Source: Dromiciops gliroides
Lineage: Eukaryota > Chordata > Mammalia > Microbiotheria > Microbiotheriidae
DNA: 64,000 nucleotides
Assembly (NCBI RefSeq): GCF_019393635.1
Contig: NC_057863.1
Span: 641,574,306-641,638,305, forward strand
Reading direction: 5' to 3'
The notes beneath the pieces were generated by a model, which was not told where the DNA came from, ran no database searches, and saw only the letters and a program-made list of their open reading frames with translations. Shown here piece after piece: positions 1 to 13,278 of the stretch; position 1 is the stretch's first letter, and each line of letters begins with the position of its first letter. The position numbers and the translations under genes were made by a program.

Positions 1-690
1 GCATTTTTGATTTTTTAAAGAATTTTTTTATACTTAATTGGTATCACATTTGATTTATTCAACTCTCTAGCTTTGGTTCCTGAATTGGGTCTTTGTGCCT
101 GGGCCAGGCTCCACTCCTTGCAGCACTCTTTGGGTGGGGTTGTTGGCTCTACTTGGCCTCAGCCTGGGATACCTGGGTACTTAAACTGACCTCTTCTTCC
201 CGGAGTGTGGTGCCTCTTCATCTCTGAGGTTTCAAGCACTTGGTTTTCCAGGGCCTTTGTGGTATCTCAGGACAGAGTGCTAAGGCCTCCACAGCCCTGG
301 TCACCTGGGCTATCCCAGTCTAGTCCCTGACACTCCCTAAGGCTGCCCAGAAAGCCTAACCGCTCTCAGGCATTTGAGGAGGAGCCTTGCTGTCTCTGGA
401 TGCAGACTTGAAGACAGCCCGTTCCTCTGACCAGTCTCTGGCCTGCTGGGAGGCTGCCGTTCTGTTTGCTTACCTTGGCCCTGGCTCTGTTGGCAGGCTC
501 CTTCCAGACTGCCTGTGGGATTCTGGACAACATTTCTGCAGTTCTGGGGTGGAACTCTGGTTTCTCATCATTATTCTAGTTTCTGGATCATTATTCATTT
601 TGGAGTGCATTGGAGATTTTTGCAAAAATAGGTGTTTGGCAGCTGGGGGTCTGCTTCCATCCAGGCAGCAATCCTAGCTGACCATATTAA
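1..690. other. Non-coding flank, no recognised feature
   Basis: I see no gene, promoter or recognisable repeat here. The only long open frame (387-677) starts without context and ends in low-information sequence. Confidence 0.4.
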
Positions 691-1260
691 TCTTCCTAGA
701 GCTTTGTTTAGGCTGTTTCCCGTGTCTGGAAAGAACTCTGTTTATCTCTGCCCACTGAACTCCTACCCCTTGAAGGCCAGCCTTGACAATTACCTTTTCT
801 AGGAAGCATTTCCCAATCCCCCCCAAAGGGGATCTCCTCACTTTTCCCTAAAGCATTTTGCCCCATCACAGCCAACATGTCCCCAGTGGACAGCTGGCCC
901 CTTGAAGGCCCAGATTGTATGGGTTTTTTTGTTGTTCTGTCTCCAGTACCAGGAGAGTGGCCTGCGCAGAGTAGGTCCTTAAGAAGTATTTGCTGGGGCA
1001 GCTAGGTGGCGCAGTGGATAGAGCACCAACCTTGAAGTCAGGAGGACCTGAGTTCAAATCCGGCCTTAGATACTTAACACTTACTAGCTGTGTAACCCTA
1101 GGCAAGTCACTTAACCCCAATTGCCCCACCAAAAAAAACAAAACAAACAAACAAACAAGCAAAAAAACCAAAGAAGTATTTGCTGATAAGAAAAAATACG
1201 AGAAAAATAATTTTAAAAGAAGTATTTGCTGAGTTGGATTGAATGGACACAATAACTTTC
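690..1260 (+). mobile_element. L2-type LINE 3' fragment split by a SINE
   Basis: The protein-derived 3' part (GGAAGCATTTCCCAATC) and the tail (GAGTAGGTCCTTAAGAAGTATTTGCTGAGTTGGATTGAATGG) match the general form of L2 3' ends. The SINE at 996-1170 interrupts it. Confidence 0.6.
996..1170 (+). mobile_element. Short marsupial tRNA-derived SINE
   Basis: Full-length copy with an A-rich tail. The target duplication AAGAAGTATTTGCTG is at 981-995 and 1171-1185; a third copy of the same 15 bases is at 1217-1231. The head contains pol III A-box (TGGCGCAGTGG) and B-box (GAGTTCAAATCC) matches. Confidence 0.93.
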
Positions 1261-2149
1261 TTAAACTTGTCTTCCTTATGTATTAGACAATAATCTGGAT
1301 TATTTCTTGTGAAATTATGGACTGAGACTGTGTGCTGTGTCTTCTTGGAGGCCTTTCGTTACGATGAATGTCCTTTCTTTAGCTAGTTCTGTAGTTGGAA
1401 CTAGAAACTAGACTTGGACTATCTGGGGAGATCTGGCTCCATTCAGACCCCCATCCCGGTGCCCTTCAGGAATAAGTCCCTTCACCTCCACTGTTCTCCT
1501 CACCTCTGACACCCACAGGACTGCTGTAGTGTGCGAGGCAGCCTCTCTGGGAGGGCCGCTGCTTCACAGCCCCGTGTAACTCAGCTTCCTCACTGAATGG
1601 TTATAAAGCAGAATCCCAGACTCTCAGAGCTGGCAGGAGCCGTAGCTGCCATCCTGTGCATCTGAACGGGCATCCTTAAGGACCTCCAGTCACCCAGCCT
1701 TTGCCTGAAGACCTCCTGTGATGGGGAGCTCACTACTTGCCACAGTAGCCACTCATTCCTCTTTTGGGTCATTCAGAGTTTTAGCCAGTTTGTTCTTTAT
1801 GTTATGCCTAAGTCTGCTTCTCTGCAGTTTCTTCACTTTACTCTACTCAAGGGTCAAGTGAGACAAATCTGATAGACCTTCACACTCGAGATGGCTGGGC
1901 TGAATGTCCTTCGTTCTTCCAGCTGACCCTCTCTCGTAAGCCTCTAGCCATTACCTCGCTTATCGATGCCCTTTCCAAAATGTGGTGCCCAGATGTGGTC
2001 TGGGCAGGGCAGAGAGCAGGCATCAGTGCCTCCTTATTCCACAGTGCTGAGCTTCCCTTTGTGTAACCCAAGGCAATACTTGTACCACTGAGGCACACTG
2101 AGCACCTATTTCCCCAAAACACCAAATCCTTTTCATAGCTACTGTTAAT

Positions 2150-2411
2150 TAACCATTTTTGCTATTGTCGTCTAGTCTTTCAGTTGTGTCCAACTCTCTG
2201 TTGCCCCATCTGGGGTTTTCTGGGCTAAGATCCTAGAGTGGTTTGCCGTTTCCTTCTCCAGCTCATGTTATAGATGAGCAAACTGAGGCAAACAGGATGA
2301 AGTGACTTGCCCAGGGTCACACAGCTAGGAAGTGTCTGAGGCCAGAACTGAACTCAGGTCTTTCTGTCTCCAGGCCCAGAGCTCTATCCACTGCATCACC
2401 TAGCTGCCGCT
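2150..2411 (-). mobile_element. Long SINE with RTE-like tail
   Basis: On the minus strand it has a tRNA-like head (GCGGCAGCTAGGTGATGCAG), a core with GAGCTGGAGAAGGAAACGGC, and the end AGAGAGTTGGACACAACTGAAAG. It is directly abutted by the short SINE cluster to its right. Confidence 0.8.
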
Positions 2412-2431
2412 AAGTAACTGTAGCTTCTCTT

Positions 2432-2594
2432 TCTTTTTTTTCTTTTTTTTTTTTTTTTAGTGAGGCAGTTGGGGTTAAGTGACTTGCCCAGGGTCACACA
2501 GCTAGTAAGTGTTAAGTGTCTGAGGCCGGATTTGAACTCAGGTACTCCTCACTCCAGGGCCGGTGCTCTATCCACTGTGCCACCTAGCTGCCCC
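2432..2594 (-). mobile_element. Short SINE, minus strand
   Basis: The target duplication TGTAGCTTCTCTT is at 2419-2431 and 2595-2607; the T-rich tail is at the left. Confidence 0.92.
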
Positions 2595-2628
2595 TGTAGC
2601 TTCTCTTATACTTATGAAGTGGATTTTT

Positions 2629-2771
2629 TCTTTTTGGTGGGGCAATGAGGGTTAAGTGACTTGCCCAGGGTCACACAGCTAATAAATGTCAAGTTTCTGA
2701 GGCCAGATTTGAACTCAGGTTCTCCTGACTCCAAGGCCAGTGCTTTATCTACTGTGCCACCTTGCTGCCCC
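2629..2771 (-). mobile_element. Short SINE, minus strand, in cluster
   Basis: It abuts TATGAAGTGGATTTTT (2613-2628), whose partner lies at 2962-2977 beyond the next SINE, so this copy and the next form one interleaved insertion. Confidence 0.88.
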
Positions 2772-2816
2772 TTTATCATACTTAAAAAAAAATTTAAATT
2801 AATTATTGATTGATTG

Positions 2817-2960
2817 ATTTTTGTGGGGCAATGAGGGTTAAGTGACTTGCCCAGGGTCACACAGCTAATAAGTGTCAAGTGTCTGAGCTCATATTTGAAC
2901 TCAGGTCCTCCTGAATCCAGGGCTGGTGCTTTATCCACTGCAGCGCCCCCTAGCTGCCCC
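2817..2960 (-). mobile_element. Short SINE, minus strand, in cluster
   Basis: It ends at GCTGCCCC, followed by the right-hand duplication 2962-2977. Between it and the previous copy is an AT-rich spacer with (TGAT)n. Confidence 0.88.
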
Positions 2961-3124
2961 CTATGAAGTGGATTTTTAAAAACCTGAGCATAAGACTTGA
3001 CATTTTCCCCATTAGTCACAGGTATGTATTATTCTTTTGGTTCTGCTTTATTTTTTCTGAATCATTTCATACAAGTCTTCCCATGTAGCCATGGGGTCTT
3101 CATAATCATCCTTCTTTATGGTAT

Positions 3125-3325
3125 AGGACTCATAGAATCACTGACTGAGAACTAGAAGGAGCCTGAGGGGCCATTTCACCCAATCTGCCCATTTTACAGT
3201 TAAGGAAACTGAGACTCGGCAGGGTTTGATAGCTTCCCATGGTCACACAGGAGGTAGGATTTGAACCCAGGTCCTCTGCCTCTGGAGGTGGTGCCCTTCC
3301 CTCTGTAGCACAGCCTCCCTCCATT
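3125..3325 (-). mobile_element. Old MIR-like SINE fragment
   Basis: It contains CCCATTTTACAGTTAAGGAAACTGAG and the GTCACACAGG/GGATTTGAACCCAGGTC block typical of the MIR/CORE-SINE superfamily, strongly diverged. Confidence 0.6.
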
Positions 3326-3529
3326 CTGTTACCCTCATTACACCTCAGTTTGTCCGGCTCTTCCCCAGCTGGGCTTGTTGTACGTTTCCAAGCTTTTGAA
3401 CTAACATTGCTATGAACAATTTTGTCCAGATGGGTCGTTTCTTGCTATCAATGACTTCTTTGGGGCATCACCCAGTAGTGAGTGCACGAGTTTTGTCATT
3501 TTTCTTGCATGACACCCAGCCACGGCTGG

Positions 3530-3993
<464 letters not shown>

Positions 3994-4037
3994 TAACCTA
4001 ACCCTGCCATGAGCCAGAGGGGTTTCTGTGCCCCCCA

Positions 4038-4164
4038 ATAAAGCACCAGCCTTAGATGCAGGAGGACCTGAGTTCAAGTCCAGCCTTGGACACTTGACAT
4101 TTACTAGCTATGTGACCCTGGGCAAGTCACTTAACCCCCATTGCCCCACAAAAAAAAAAAAAAA
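4038..4164 (+). mobile_element. 5'-truncated short SINE in gene 1 intron
   Basis: The head is missing; the body runs from AAAGCACCAGCC to an A15 tail. Confidence 0.88.
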
Positions 4165-4455
4165 GAAAAGAAATGCATGCCGTATTGTGCCTCATCCTTC
4201 TCGGGTCCCCCTGTGGGGGCCCTGCCCAGAGCCGAGAACTCCAAAGTGGGTAGGTGGGACCCCAGCCTGCTATGGACATGGGACCTCATTTCTTTTCCTC
4301 CCACCATCTTTCTGGGGACTCAGGCAAACTCCCTCCAAGCTTTCTTAGACTCCTTCAGCCTTGCTGTCCCTTGGTACTGGGCTGATGACCTCCTGGTGGC
4401 TCTGGGAGCACACATTCTTCTCATCCTGTCCCAGGGTTCTTCAAAACTGGTCCCT

Positions 4456-4671
4456 GGGGCAGCTAGGTGGCACAGTGGATAGAGCACCAGCCCTGGATTC
4501 AGGAGAACCTGAGTTCAAATCTGGCCTCAGACACTTAACACTTACTAGCTGTGTGACCCTGGGCAAGTCACTTAACCCCAATTGCCTCACCAAAAAACCA
4601 AAACCAAAAACAAACCCAACAACAGAATTCAAAACAAAACAAAACAAACAACAAAAAAAAACTTAATCCAG
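4456..4671 (+). mobile_element. Short SINE with long CAAAA tail
   Basis: The target duplication AACTGGTCCCTGGG is at 4445-4458 and 4672-4685. The tail is an extended A-rich (CAAAA)n stretch. Confidence 0.92.
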
Positions 4672-4689
4672 AACTGGTCCCTGGGAGCC

Positions 4690-5040
4690 CCGAAGCACAA
4701 TTTCTGATGTAGAAAAGGCTACAGCTTCTCCACCAAACCAGCCACTCAAAGGCATGTGCCCATCCTGAGGCCCTTCCTGTCCTCCCTGTTTCTCCCTCTC
4801 AGCCTGTCAGGGCATCAGGGAAGGGAAGTCTTCCTCTGGCTTCTCCTGCTTCCTGCAAACTCATCCCCCTCAAGGGGCTTAGCAAGGGCCTTTACTCATC
4901 CCCAAGCATTTGGCCTGGGGCTCGAATCACTCAGTGAGCAGGTACTGAGCCCTTTCCCAATCCAATCCCACTGTTCCTGGCTGCTCCCTCATGTCTAGGG
5001 GAGGCTTCCCTCCCAGTAGCTGGGGACCAGCCTCTTTCCT
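4690..5040. other. Gene 1 intron, no feature seen
   Basis: Ordinary intronic sequence without an open reading frame of note or a recognisable repeat. Confidence 0.4.
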
Positions 5041-5041
<1 letters not shown>

Positions 5042-5077
<36 letters not shown>

Positions 5078-5205
5078 CCTCGCTATCTGTCTCTGTCTCT
5101 GTTTCTCTGTCTCTCTGTTTCTGTCTCTGTGTCTCTGTCTTTCTCTCTGTCTCTGTCTCTCTGTGTGTGTGTGTCTCTGTCTCTCTCTCTCTTGCTCGCT
5201 CACTT
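5042..5205 (+). repeat. (TC)n / (TCTG)n microsatellite
   Basis: A C/T-rich microsatellite with (TC)n, TCTG and short (TG)n blocks. Predicted peptides here are low-complexity artefacts. Confidence 0.93.
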
Positions 5206-7020
5206 GCTTGCTCATTTTGGAGAGGCCAGCACTCTGCTTCTGGCCCTCCATGTCGGGGGAGGGGGATTCCCATCTTAACAACATGTCCCCCAGGTCCCCT
5301 GCCCCTTCCCAGGTTTTAAGAGGGAACATCTCACCGGCGTTTATGGCTCCTTCAGCTATTTCTGCCCTTCTTTCTTAGCCCTCCCCTCCAGCTTCCCCCT
5401 AGAAATAGATTCCTTTCTCCAAAGGGAAATACCATGTTCTCTTCCTGAGGACGGACCCTCTCTCTTGTAGTGACCCTTTCTACAGGGATTTCTCTCCCTT
5501 ACACCCTCCATGGTTGCTTCTTCAAGGTCCTTTCCCAGCTGATTAAGTGATCTCCTCAGAGAAGCTCACTGCCCCTGAAGATTTTCTCCCCTGAGAAGGT
5601 ATTTGCCTGCAGGGATGCCCATAGGTCAGATGAGAGAGGATCCTCCCTTCCTTCTTCACCATGGAAGCCCCCTGAGATAATTAGGGAAGCCTTGAGGATG
5701 GGAGGCACCCCAAAAGAAGCGCTCATTTGGGAGGGTTCTCTCACTCTTGGTTGCCTTTCCACATGCCCCTCCAGCTGCCCCCTCCTGTCCTCCTTCCTAT
5801 ACCAAGTGCCACCAAAGTGAGTGAGTGAGTTGGACTGAAGTGTCAATCCTGCATCCCTTTCTCAGCCAACCACTCAGGGTGGGGCATTAGAAAGCACCAC
5901 ATCTGGAGGCAGGGCCTGGACTTAAATCATCTGCTCCTTGTGACCTGTGCCATTATGGGCAAATCGCTCAACTTTGCTGGATCTTGGTTTGCTCATCTGT
6001 GAAATGAGGGGGTTGGATGAGACGCCTTCTCAGGCCCCTTCTGCCTCTAATTCTGTAACCCCAAGATCCATGGGTATGCCATTGGCTGGACCTCTACTTT
6101 GGGCTCAGGGCTGTATTGGACACAACACGGTCCCTGCACCTTCCCTCAGCTGAGCATCTGGTGTTCTGAACACTGGGAGTTTGGTGGCCCCTGAGCATCA
6201 CCAGAAGCCAAGGAGAGAAAAACCCCACTTGCCTGGGGGCCTTGCAGCAGGGTGAATAGTTCTCCTCTTATTATTTCTCTGGGATCTCTTTGCAAATATA
6301 CCAAAATCTCCCCCTCATCCTTAACCAAAAAAAAGTGAGTCAAGGGCCCATTGGTTTTTGGCAACTGACCCAAGTAGACAAGCCTGAATAAGAATGTTGC
6401 TGCTGGTGTTCACCATGTGTCTGGTGCTGAAGGATCTGCAAAGTGCTCATGGGGTACATACCATGGGCCCAGGGCAGCAAGGGCTCCCTCTGTCTCTCTG
6501 TCAAGCAAGTCAAGCAAGATCCACGCAGCTCTGGCCCCAGAAACCCACTGGTCAAGTTGCTTTTGGCAGCCACTATTCAGTTGTGATTTATACGTCACCT
6601 GTTTCCAAAAAACAGTTCGCTGTGGCCGGTTATCTTTAAACATGCATTTAAAACAAAATGAATGAAAAAAAATTATTGTGAGCCTACCACTTACCAGGGA
6701 AAGAAGCAGTTATTCTAGGGAGAAACTTGGGCAAGCAAGCAGGGGCCTACCTAAGGTCAGCACGCCCCTCAACATGGGGGGAAGGTTCTCCTCATCTCCC
6801 TCAGGGACCCTGCTGCTCCTTTTCTTCTTTATCAAAGAAAATCTTCTGCCTTAAAAAAAAAAAAAGCCTTCAGCCTGAGGCAAGATGGCAAACCTCCCCA
6901 GGTGTCTTGGGGCTCCCCCATCCTCTAAGGCATAAACATCTTCTGCCTGTTGATCTGTGAAAGAATCTCACAATTTGGAGGGAATAAAATAAAATCCAGG
7001 TTCATTTTTCAACTAATCCA
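5205..7020. other. Gene 1 intron with an old SINE trace
   Basis: About 5870-6060 carries a decayed + strand MIR-like SINE (GCTCATCTGTGAAATGAGGGGGTTGGATGA). The rest, including 6060-7020, shows no exon with plausible splice sites or recognisable repeat. Confidence 0.4.
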
Positions 7021-7034
7021 TTTCAGTTTTTTCT

Positions 7035-7211
7035 TTTTTTTTTTTTTTTTTCTTTTTCTTTTCTTTTTTTTTTTTTTGCAGGCAACTGGGGTTAAGTGAC
7101 TTGCTCAGGGTCACACAGCTAGTAAGTGTCAAGTATCTGAGGCCAGATTTGAACTCAGGTACTCCTGAATTCAAGGCTGGTGCTTTAACCACTGCGCCAT
7201 CTAGCTGCCCC
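7035..7211 (-). mobile_element. Short SINE, minus strand
   Basis: The flanking duplication TTTCAGTTTTTTCT / TTTCGGTTTTTTCT starts at 7021 and about 7214. Confidence 0.9.
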
Positions 7212-7212
7212 C

Positions 7213-7922
7213 TTTTCGGTTTTTTCTAAAGGAGATTTCTCTCCCCACACTAGAAGCAAGGTCATGTTTCTCTGGGGAGAGGCGGAAGGGTAGACCCTGC
7301 CTCTTGAATCTATGTACCCAGTGGGTCAGGCATGACCCTATGCTCCTTCCCACCTGACCCACTACAAGGAAGCTGGTCTTCTTTCCCTCTTCAGAAGACC
7401 ACACCCTCCGGTACTAGCTTGTCAGTGCATCACCTTTCTTGGGATGTGGCCTTGTTTAGCCTGTAGTTCCTCCTCCAGCTTTTCATCATGCTCTGTTATG
7501 TGGAATTAGCCTTGGACTGAGAATCTCAGGCTGACAGCAGTGGTTATACGGATCTTACCCATGCTGCTGCTGCCCAGCGGGGCAGCTTCCTAAGTCCTTG
7601 TTGTACTAACTCCCTGATGCTTTGGGTGACCTTATTATTCTGAAGATGTATCTATCCTTCCTTCTCCTGCTGTGTTCTGAGCCAGGGACCGTTCAAACCA
7701 CTTGGTTCTGTGCCTCATCCTCAAGGGAAAACAAGACCCAGAGAAGTCCGGGAGGAATAGAGTTTGACCATTTACGTGCCATGTCGTGTACTGTCAGTGC
7801 CCAGAAGGACAGGTCCTCTAAGCCCCCTGGGCACCATTTACTTTGGTAGCTGCCAGATGTGTTAAGGAGTTTCTGAAACAAGCTTATTAGTAAATGACTG
7901 GAGTTCCTTTTCCCATGAGCAG
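7213..7922. other. Gene 1 intron, no feature seen
   Basis: No repeat or exon recognised up to the KRAB-B acceptor. Confidence 0.4.
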
Positions 7923-8030
7923 GACTTGTGGTTTCCAAACCTGACATCATCTGTCGTCTGGAACAAAGGACAGAACCGTGGAACCTACAGGGTGCTGACA
8001 AGAGAAAAGTCCCAAGAGGGGCCTGCCCAG
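7923..8030 (+). CDS. KRAB-B box exon, gene 1
   Basis: The exon lies between the acceptor CCCATGAGCAG and the donor GTGAGC, is 108 bases long, and enters and leaves in phase 1. Spliced to the KRAB-A exon it reads GLVVSKPDIICRLEQRTEPW, the standard B-box pattern (KPD, LEQ, EPW), followed by a short basic tail. The B box normally strengthens repression by the A box. The intron separating it from the A box is about 4 kb, far longer than in genes 2 and 3. Confidence 0.9.
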
Positions 8031-8378
8031 GTGAGCGAACGTAGGGAAAAGCCATGGGGAGGCCAATTGATCATTTAGGGCCAGGGGCAGCTTTGAAATG
8101 GTGATCAGGGACCTCTTCTCAAAACGTCTGAGTCTGCCCTTAGCTTTGGCCCTTCACTGACTGGCGTCTGGTTAACCTGCTCATCATCTTATAAAAAATA
8201 TCTTGCTCTTTGCCTTACCTTCATTTCTGAGCACATCCCTTACCCATTTCCCATCTTCTTAATGGGATGCCCACCTATAGTTGCAGAGTTGTGGTTTGCT
8301 GGATGAAGGAGGGAAGCTGAGTTCCCCAGCATCGGCATTTTAGGGGGTGCTGGGCAGCAGCATTGGAAGTCGTTAGAG

Positions 8379-8523
8379 TGGGGGCAGCTAGGTGGTGCAG
8401 TGGATAGAGCACCGGCCCTGAATTCAGGAGCAACTGAGTTCAAATCCGGCCTCAGACACTTGCCACTTACTAGCTGTGTGACCCTGGGCAAGTCACTTAA
8501 CCCTCATTGCCCTGCAAAAAAAA
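8379..8523 (+). mobile_element. Short SINE
   Basis: Flanked by GAAGTCGTTAGAG (8366-8378) and GAAGTCGTCAGAG (8524-8536). Confidence 0.92.
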
Positions 8524-8536
8524 GAAGTCGTCAGAG

Positions 8537-9518
8537 CTCATATTTCAGACCCTTTGTAACCCATCAGACCATCAGACCCACCTGCTTCTCACCCCTTTGG
8601 TGTGAGACTGGCTCCTCAGGCACTGCCCATCAAGAACCATAGATAAGGCATCCTGCCTGGGACAGAGTGCCTTCAGTCCCTGGTGCTTAATGCCTGTATC
8701 CATTGTTGGCTTCCCCCTTGAATGAATGGATGGGCAGGCCTTTGAGCCCATGCTGAACACTAAGGATGCAAATACAAAAATATAAAGCCACCCTGCTTTG
8801 GAGGAGCTGGCGTTTCAATAGGGAAGGATTGTATGTGCGAGGAGTGGTGGCCAGCCAGGGTTGTATCCCCTGGGATTATCATGGGGCACTGAGTGGAGTC
8901 AGCTGGTGCCCTTGGTTTGACTCCTGCTCCCCTAACTAGAGGTGGAAAACCAGGCGGGGAAATGTGGGAGCAGGGCATAAAGATGGCGGGAGGGTCTTGG
9001 TCGGCCTGGTTATGGTGAGTGACCAGCAGGCCAAAGCCTAAGAGCCCAGGGCAGAGCTGGAGTGGAGCCAGGGGCTCTGCTGTTGTCCCCCTTCTGTGAC
9101 TTGACTGTTGCCTTATGGATCCTAATTGATTGTCCCCCAGCTCCCCCTTTTCCAGACCTTGGCTCTTCCAGCCTTCAGATAGTTGTAGGAGGCATTCTTT
9201 GCGGGGCAGGGGGAGTAACAAGTTGGACTGAATGGCTGCTCAGGGCCCCTTCCAGCCTGGAATTCTGTGATACTTTGTGGGATCTTGGTAAACATGCATT
9301 CCCTGATTCTCAATTGGTATCTGAACTCCCCTGTCCTGACAGTGCTGCTCAGCCAGGGAGAGGTGGGCAGCACTGTTCTCATTCAGCTCAGGAGCAGCCA
9401 CAGGTCTTTGCTGTCAGGTCAGTGTGCAGATGTCCCAGCATGTACTCCCTCAGGAGAGGCCTACTCCCCCCACCGACCAGTGCTACAGAGAGCCCAGTCC
9501 TCTCGGTCTCCCCCAGGT
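8537..9518. other. Gene 1 intron, no feature seen
   Basis: The open frames on both strands (for example 9062-9694) have no recognisable domain, start in intronic context, and cross the foldback element at 9519. Confidence 0.35.
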
Positions 9519-9683
9519 CAGGGGCAGCAAACTTCGGATTAAGGGCCAAAGGCCTGATTTTGTGCAGCTGGAGAGCTAAGAATGGTCTTAAACATTTTGC
9601 AGTTGGATATAAAAATATAAAGACCATTCTTAGCTCACAGGCTGTACAGAACCAGGTGGCCAGACAGATTTGGCCCACCCCTG
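9519..9683. mobile_element. Palindromic hAT-like foldback element
   Basis: The ends are CAGGGGCAGCAAAC and GGCCCACCCCTG (inverse CAGGGGTGGGCC), hAT-type termini. Inside is a perfect inverted repeat GAGCTAAGAATGGTCTT (9573-9589 and 9620-9636) around a 30-base AT-rich loop. I could not find an intact 8-base target duplication. Confidence 0.6.
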
Positions 9684-9973
9684 CACTAGAATAGGACGTT
9701 TCCTTTACAGAATTACAAAATGGCAGACTTGGAAGGGAAGTCGGAAGCCATCTAATGCACAGAATGCCAAAAAACAGGACACCCTCCCCCATACATTTCT
9801 GGCAAGTTTATCCAGCCTTTGCTTGATTGATCCAAGGGAGAGGAACCCCACCACTGCCCGGGCAGCTTATAACCTCCTTTGGCGCAAAGACCATATTGAG
9901 GATGTCTTGTCTATTTTTTTTAACGTTCTGCCTGGCAGACAATAACAGCTTAATAAAGCTTAAGAATCATCCT

Positions 9974-10129
9974 AGGGGGCAGCTAGGTGGCGCAGTGGAT
10001 AGAGCACCGTCCCTGGAGTCAGGAGTACCTGAGTTCAAATCCAGCCTCAGACACTTAACACTTACTAGCTGTGTGACCCTGGGCAAGTCACTTAACCCCA
10101 ATTGCCTCACTAAAAAAACAAACAAAAAA
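9974..10129 (+). mobile_element. Short SINE
   Basis: The target duplication AAGAATCATCCTAGG is at 9962-9976 and 10130-10144. Confidence 0.93.
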
Positions 10130-10573
10130 AAGAATCATCCTAGGCCATATGTGTCTGTGGCTTGTGGAGAATGACAAGGAGGCAAGTCAGAAAGAGGAAA
10201 GCCCCCCAAAATGTGAGAGCAGCAGCTAGAGATCCATGTAATAACCAGATCAAGAAGCCCAGGCACTGAATATCCAGACATATGGGGCGGGGGGTGCAGA
10301 AACAAGACCTTGAAACTAAGAAACCCCTGCTCTCTGCAGAAAGCCCTGTTGGGACAGGAGGCAATCCCAGGGTGCAGCCAGATGGGGAAAGGAGGCAGGA
10401 GTGTGTTAACCTCATGGAATAGACAGTCCAGAAAGTGCTGATCTTGACCTTGATCCATATACTACCTCTCTCGAAAGAGCCAACAATCATTCTTTTTCCC
10501 CCCTCAAAGGAATTGTATTTATTTTCTATTTTTAAGAATAGATTTATTTTATTTATATTAAAATATATTTATT

Positions 10574-10699
10574 ATGGATAGAGTCCTGGCCCTGGAGTCA
10601 GGAGGACCTGAGTTCAAATTCGGCCTCAGATACTTAACACTTACTATCTGTGTGAGACCCTAGGCAAGTCACTTAACCCCAATCGCCTCACCAAAAAGA
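10574..10699 (+). mobile_element. 5'-truncated short SINE
   Basis: It begins at TGGATAGAG and lacks the first 20 or so bases. AT-rich sequence lies on both sides. Confidence 0.87.
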
Positions 10700-10850
10700 A
10701 TATATATTTATTTACTTTATTATTATATATTATATTATTAATTATTAATAGCCTATATAATATATTATATACAATGAATTACATATCTTATATGTATATA
10801 TTATACTTATTTTCTGTTTCTAGAAATAGTTATTTTACAATGATATTTAT
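10700..10850. repeat. AT-rich low-complexity stretch
   Basis: Runs of TATTAT and ATTATAT. No feature other than composition. Confidence 0.6.
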
Positions 10851-11010
10851 TTCATTAAATGTTTCCTGATTACATGTAAAAAAAATTTTAACATTCATTT
10901 GGAACAGTTTTGAATTCCAAAATCTTTCCCTCCCTCTTCTCTCCCATTCCTTGAGAAGATAAGCAATATGATATCAATTATACATATAATGTCATGTAAA
11001 AAATCCTTTC
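10850..11010 (-). mobile_element. L1-derived fragment (3' region)
   Basis: The phrase AACATTCATTTGGAACAGTTTTGAATTCCAAAATCTTTCCCTCCCTC recurs in diverged form at 30595-30650 and fits a marsupial L1 3' region read backwards. Assignment is tentative. Confidence 0.45.
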
Positions 11011-11207
11011 GTTTCTCTCATCTTCTGTATTGGCTCCCTCTGCACTTCTGTCCCCTGTTCATTTTTCCTCTCTTTTGTCCCTTAGTGTTTTCCAAGATTG
11101 CATAATTGCACTGAATGGATTTCAGACTTGTGAAAAACATACTTCCCCCTCGGCATTATTTTCGGTTTTCCTATCCCCTTTCACTGTAGCTGTTTCTTTT
11201 CTCTTAA

Positions 11208-12779
<1,572 letters not shown>

Positions 12780-13278
12780 ACGTGGGCTGAGCCTCGTGTC
12801 ACAAGTCAAGATGTCACAGAGTGGGACCCTGAGTTTGTGTAGCCATAGTGGCCTGTGCCCCAGGTCTATCTGTGTCCAGTAGCCTTTAAGCAGCAGGCCC
12901 AAGCCCGGGCCCTGCCCACCCTACGTAGGCAGTAAAGGAGGACAGAGTCACAGTGCAGTAAAGGTTTCAGGTATAGTTCAACAGGTAGCCTACATGTCTA
13001 ACGATTCACCCAAGTCAAAAATCACAGTGGCCAAGGAAGGTGAATTTGGGTTTGACATAGATGAGGGAAACTTAATGTGTCCACAGGAGATTGCATTTCA
13101 GGCAAACAGGGTGTATACTAAGAAAGTTTTTGATTTTTTTAAAGAAAAAATCAAGACTGAAGTGATTCCAGCAAATAATTTAACGTGAGAATATACTAAA
13201 AGATCTGCGCTTTTATTGGAGTGTTTCTCCTTGGAACTATATATTTAAGTTGTCTACATGTAGTCCTATAAAAATAAA
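12780..13278 (+). other. 3' untranslated region of gene 1 with poly(A) signal
   Basis: Downstream of the gene 1 stop there is no further finger sequence. The first good AATAAA is at 13273-13278, followed about 40 bases later by a T/G-rich stretch, so the transcript probably ends near 13300. Inside lies a 64-codon open frame at 12994-13188 with no recognised family. Confidence 0.55.
12994..13188 (+). other. Unrecognised 64-codon open frame in gene 1 3' UTR
   Basis: The open frame starts at an ATG and has an ordinary amino-acid composition rich in Lys, Glu and Phe, with no low-complexity bias. I do not recognise a domain. It may be a chance frame, a fragment of an old retrocopy or a transposon scrap. 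There is no separate promoter or splice evidence. Confidence 0.2.

Noticed and set aside
996-1120. Possible tRNA genes, since A- and B-box matches recur about 40 times
   Set aside because: They are the tRNA-derived heads of SINEs; there is no cloverleaf, discriminator or terminator, and A-rich tails and target duplications are present.
4931-5329. Arg/Glu/Thr-rich open frames on both strands
   Set aside because: They come from the (TC)n/(TCTG)n microsatellite.
8760-9694. Overlapping open frames of 130-210 codons
   Set aside because: They lie within an intron, run on both strands, have no recognisable domain, and one crosses the foldback element.
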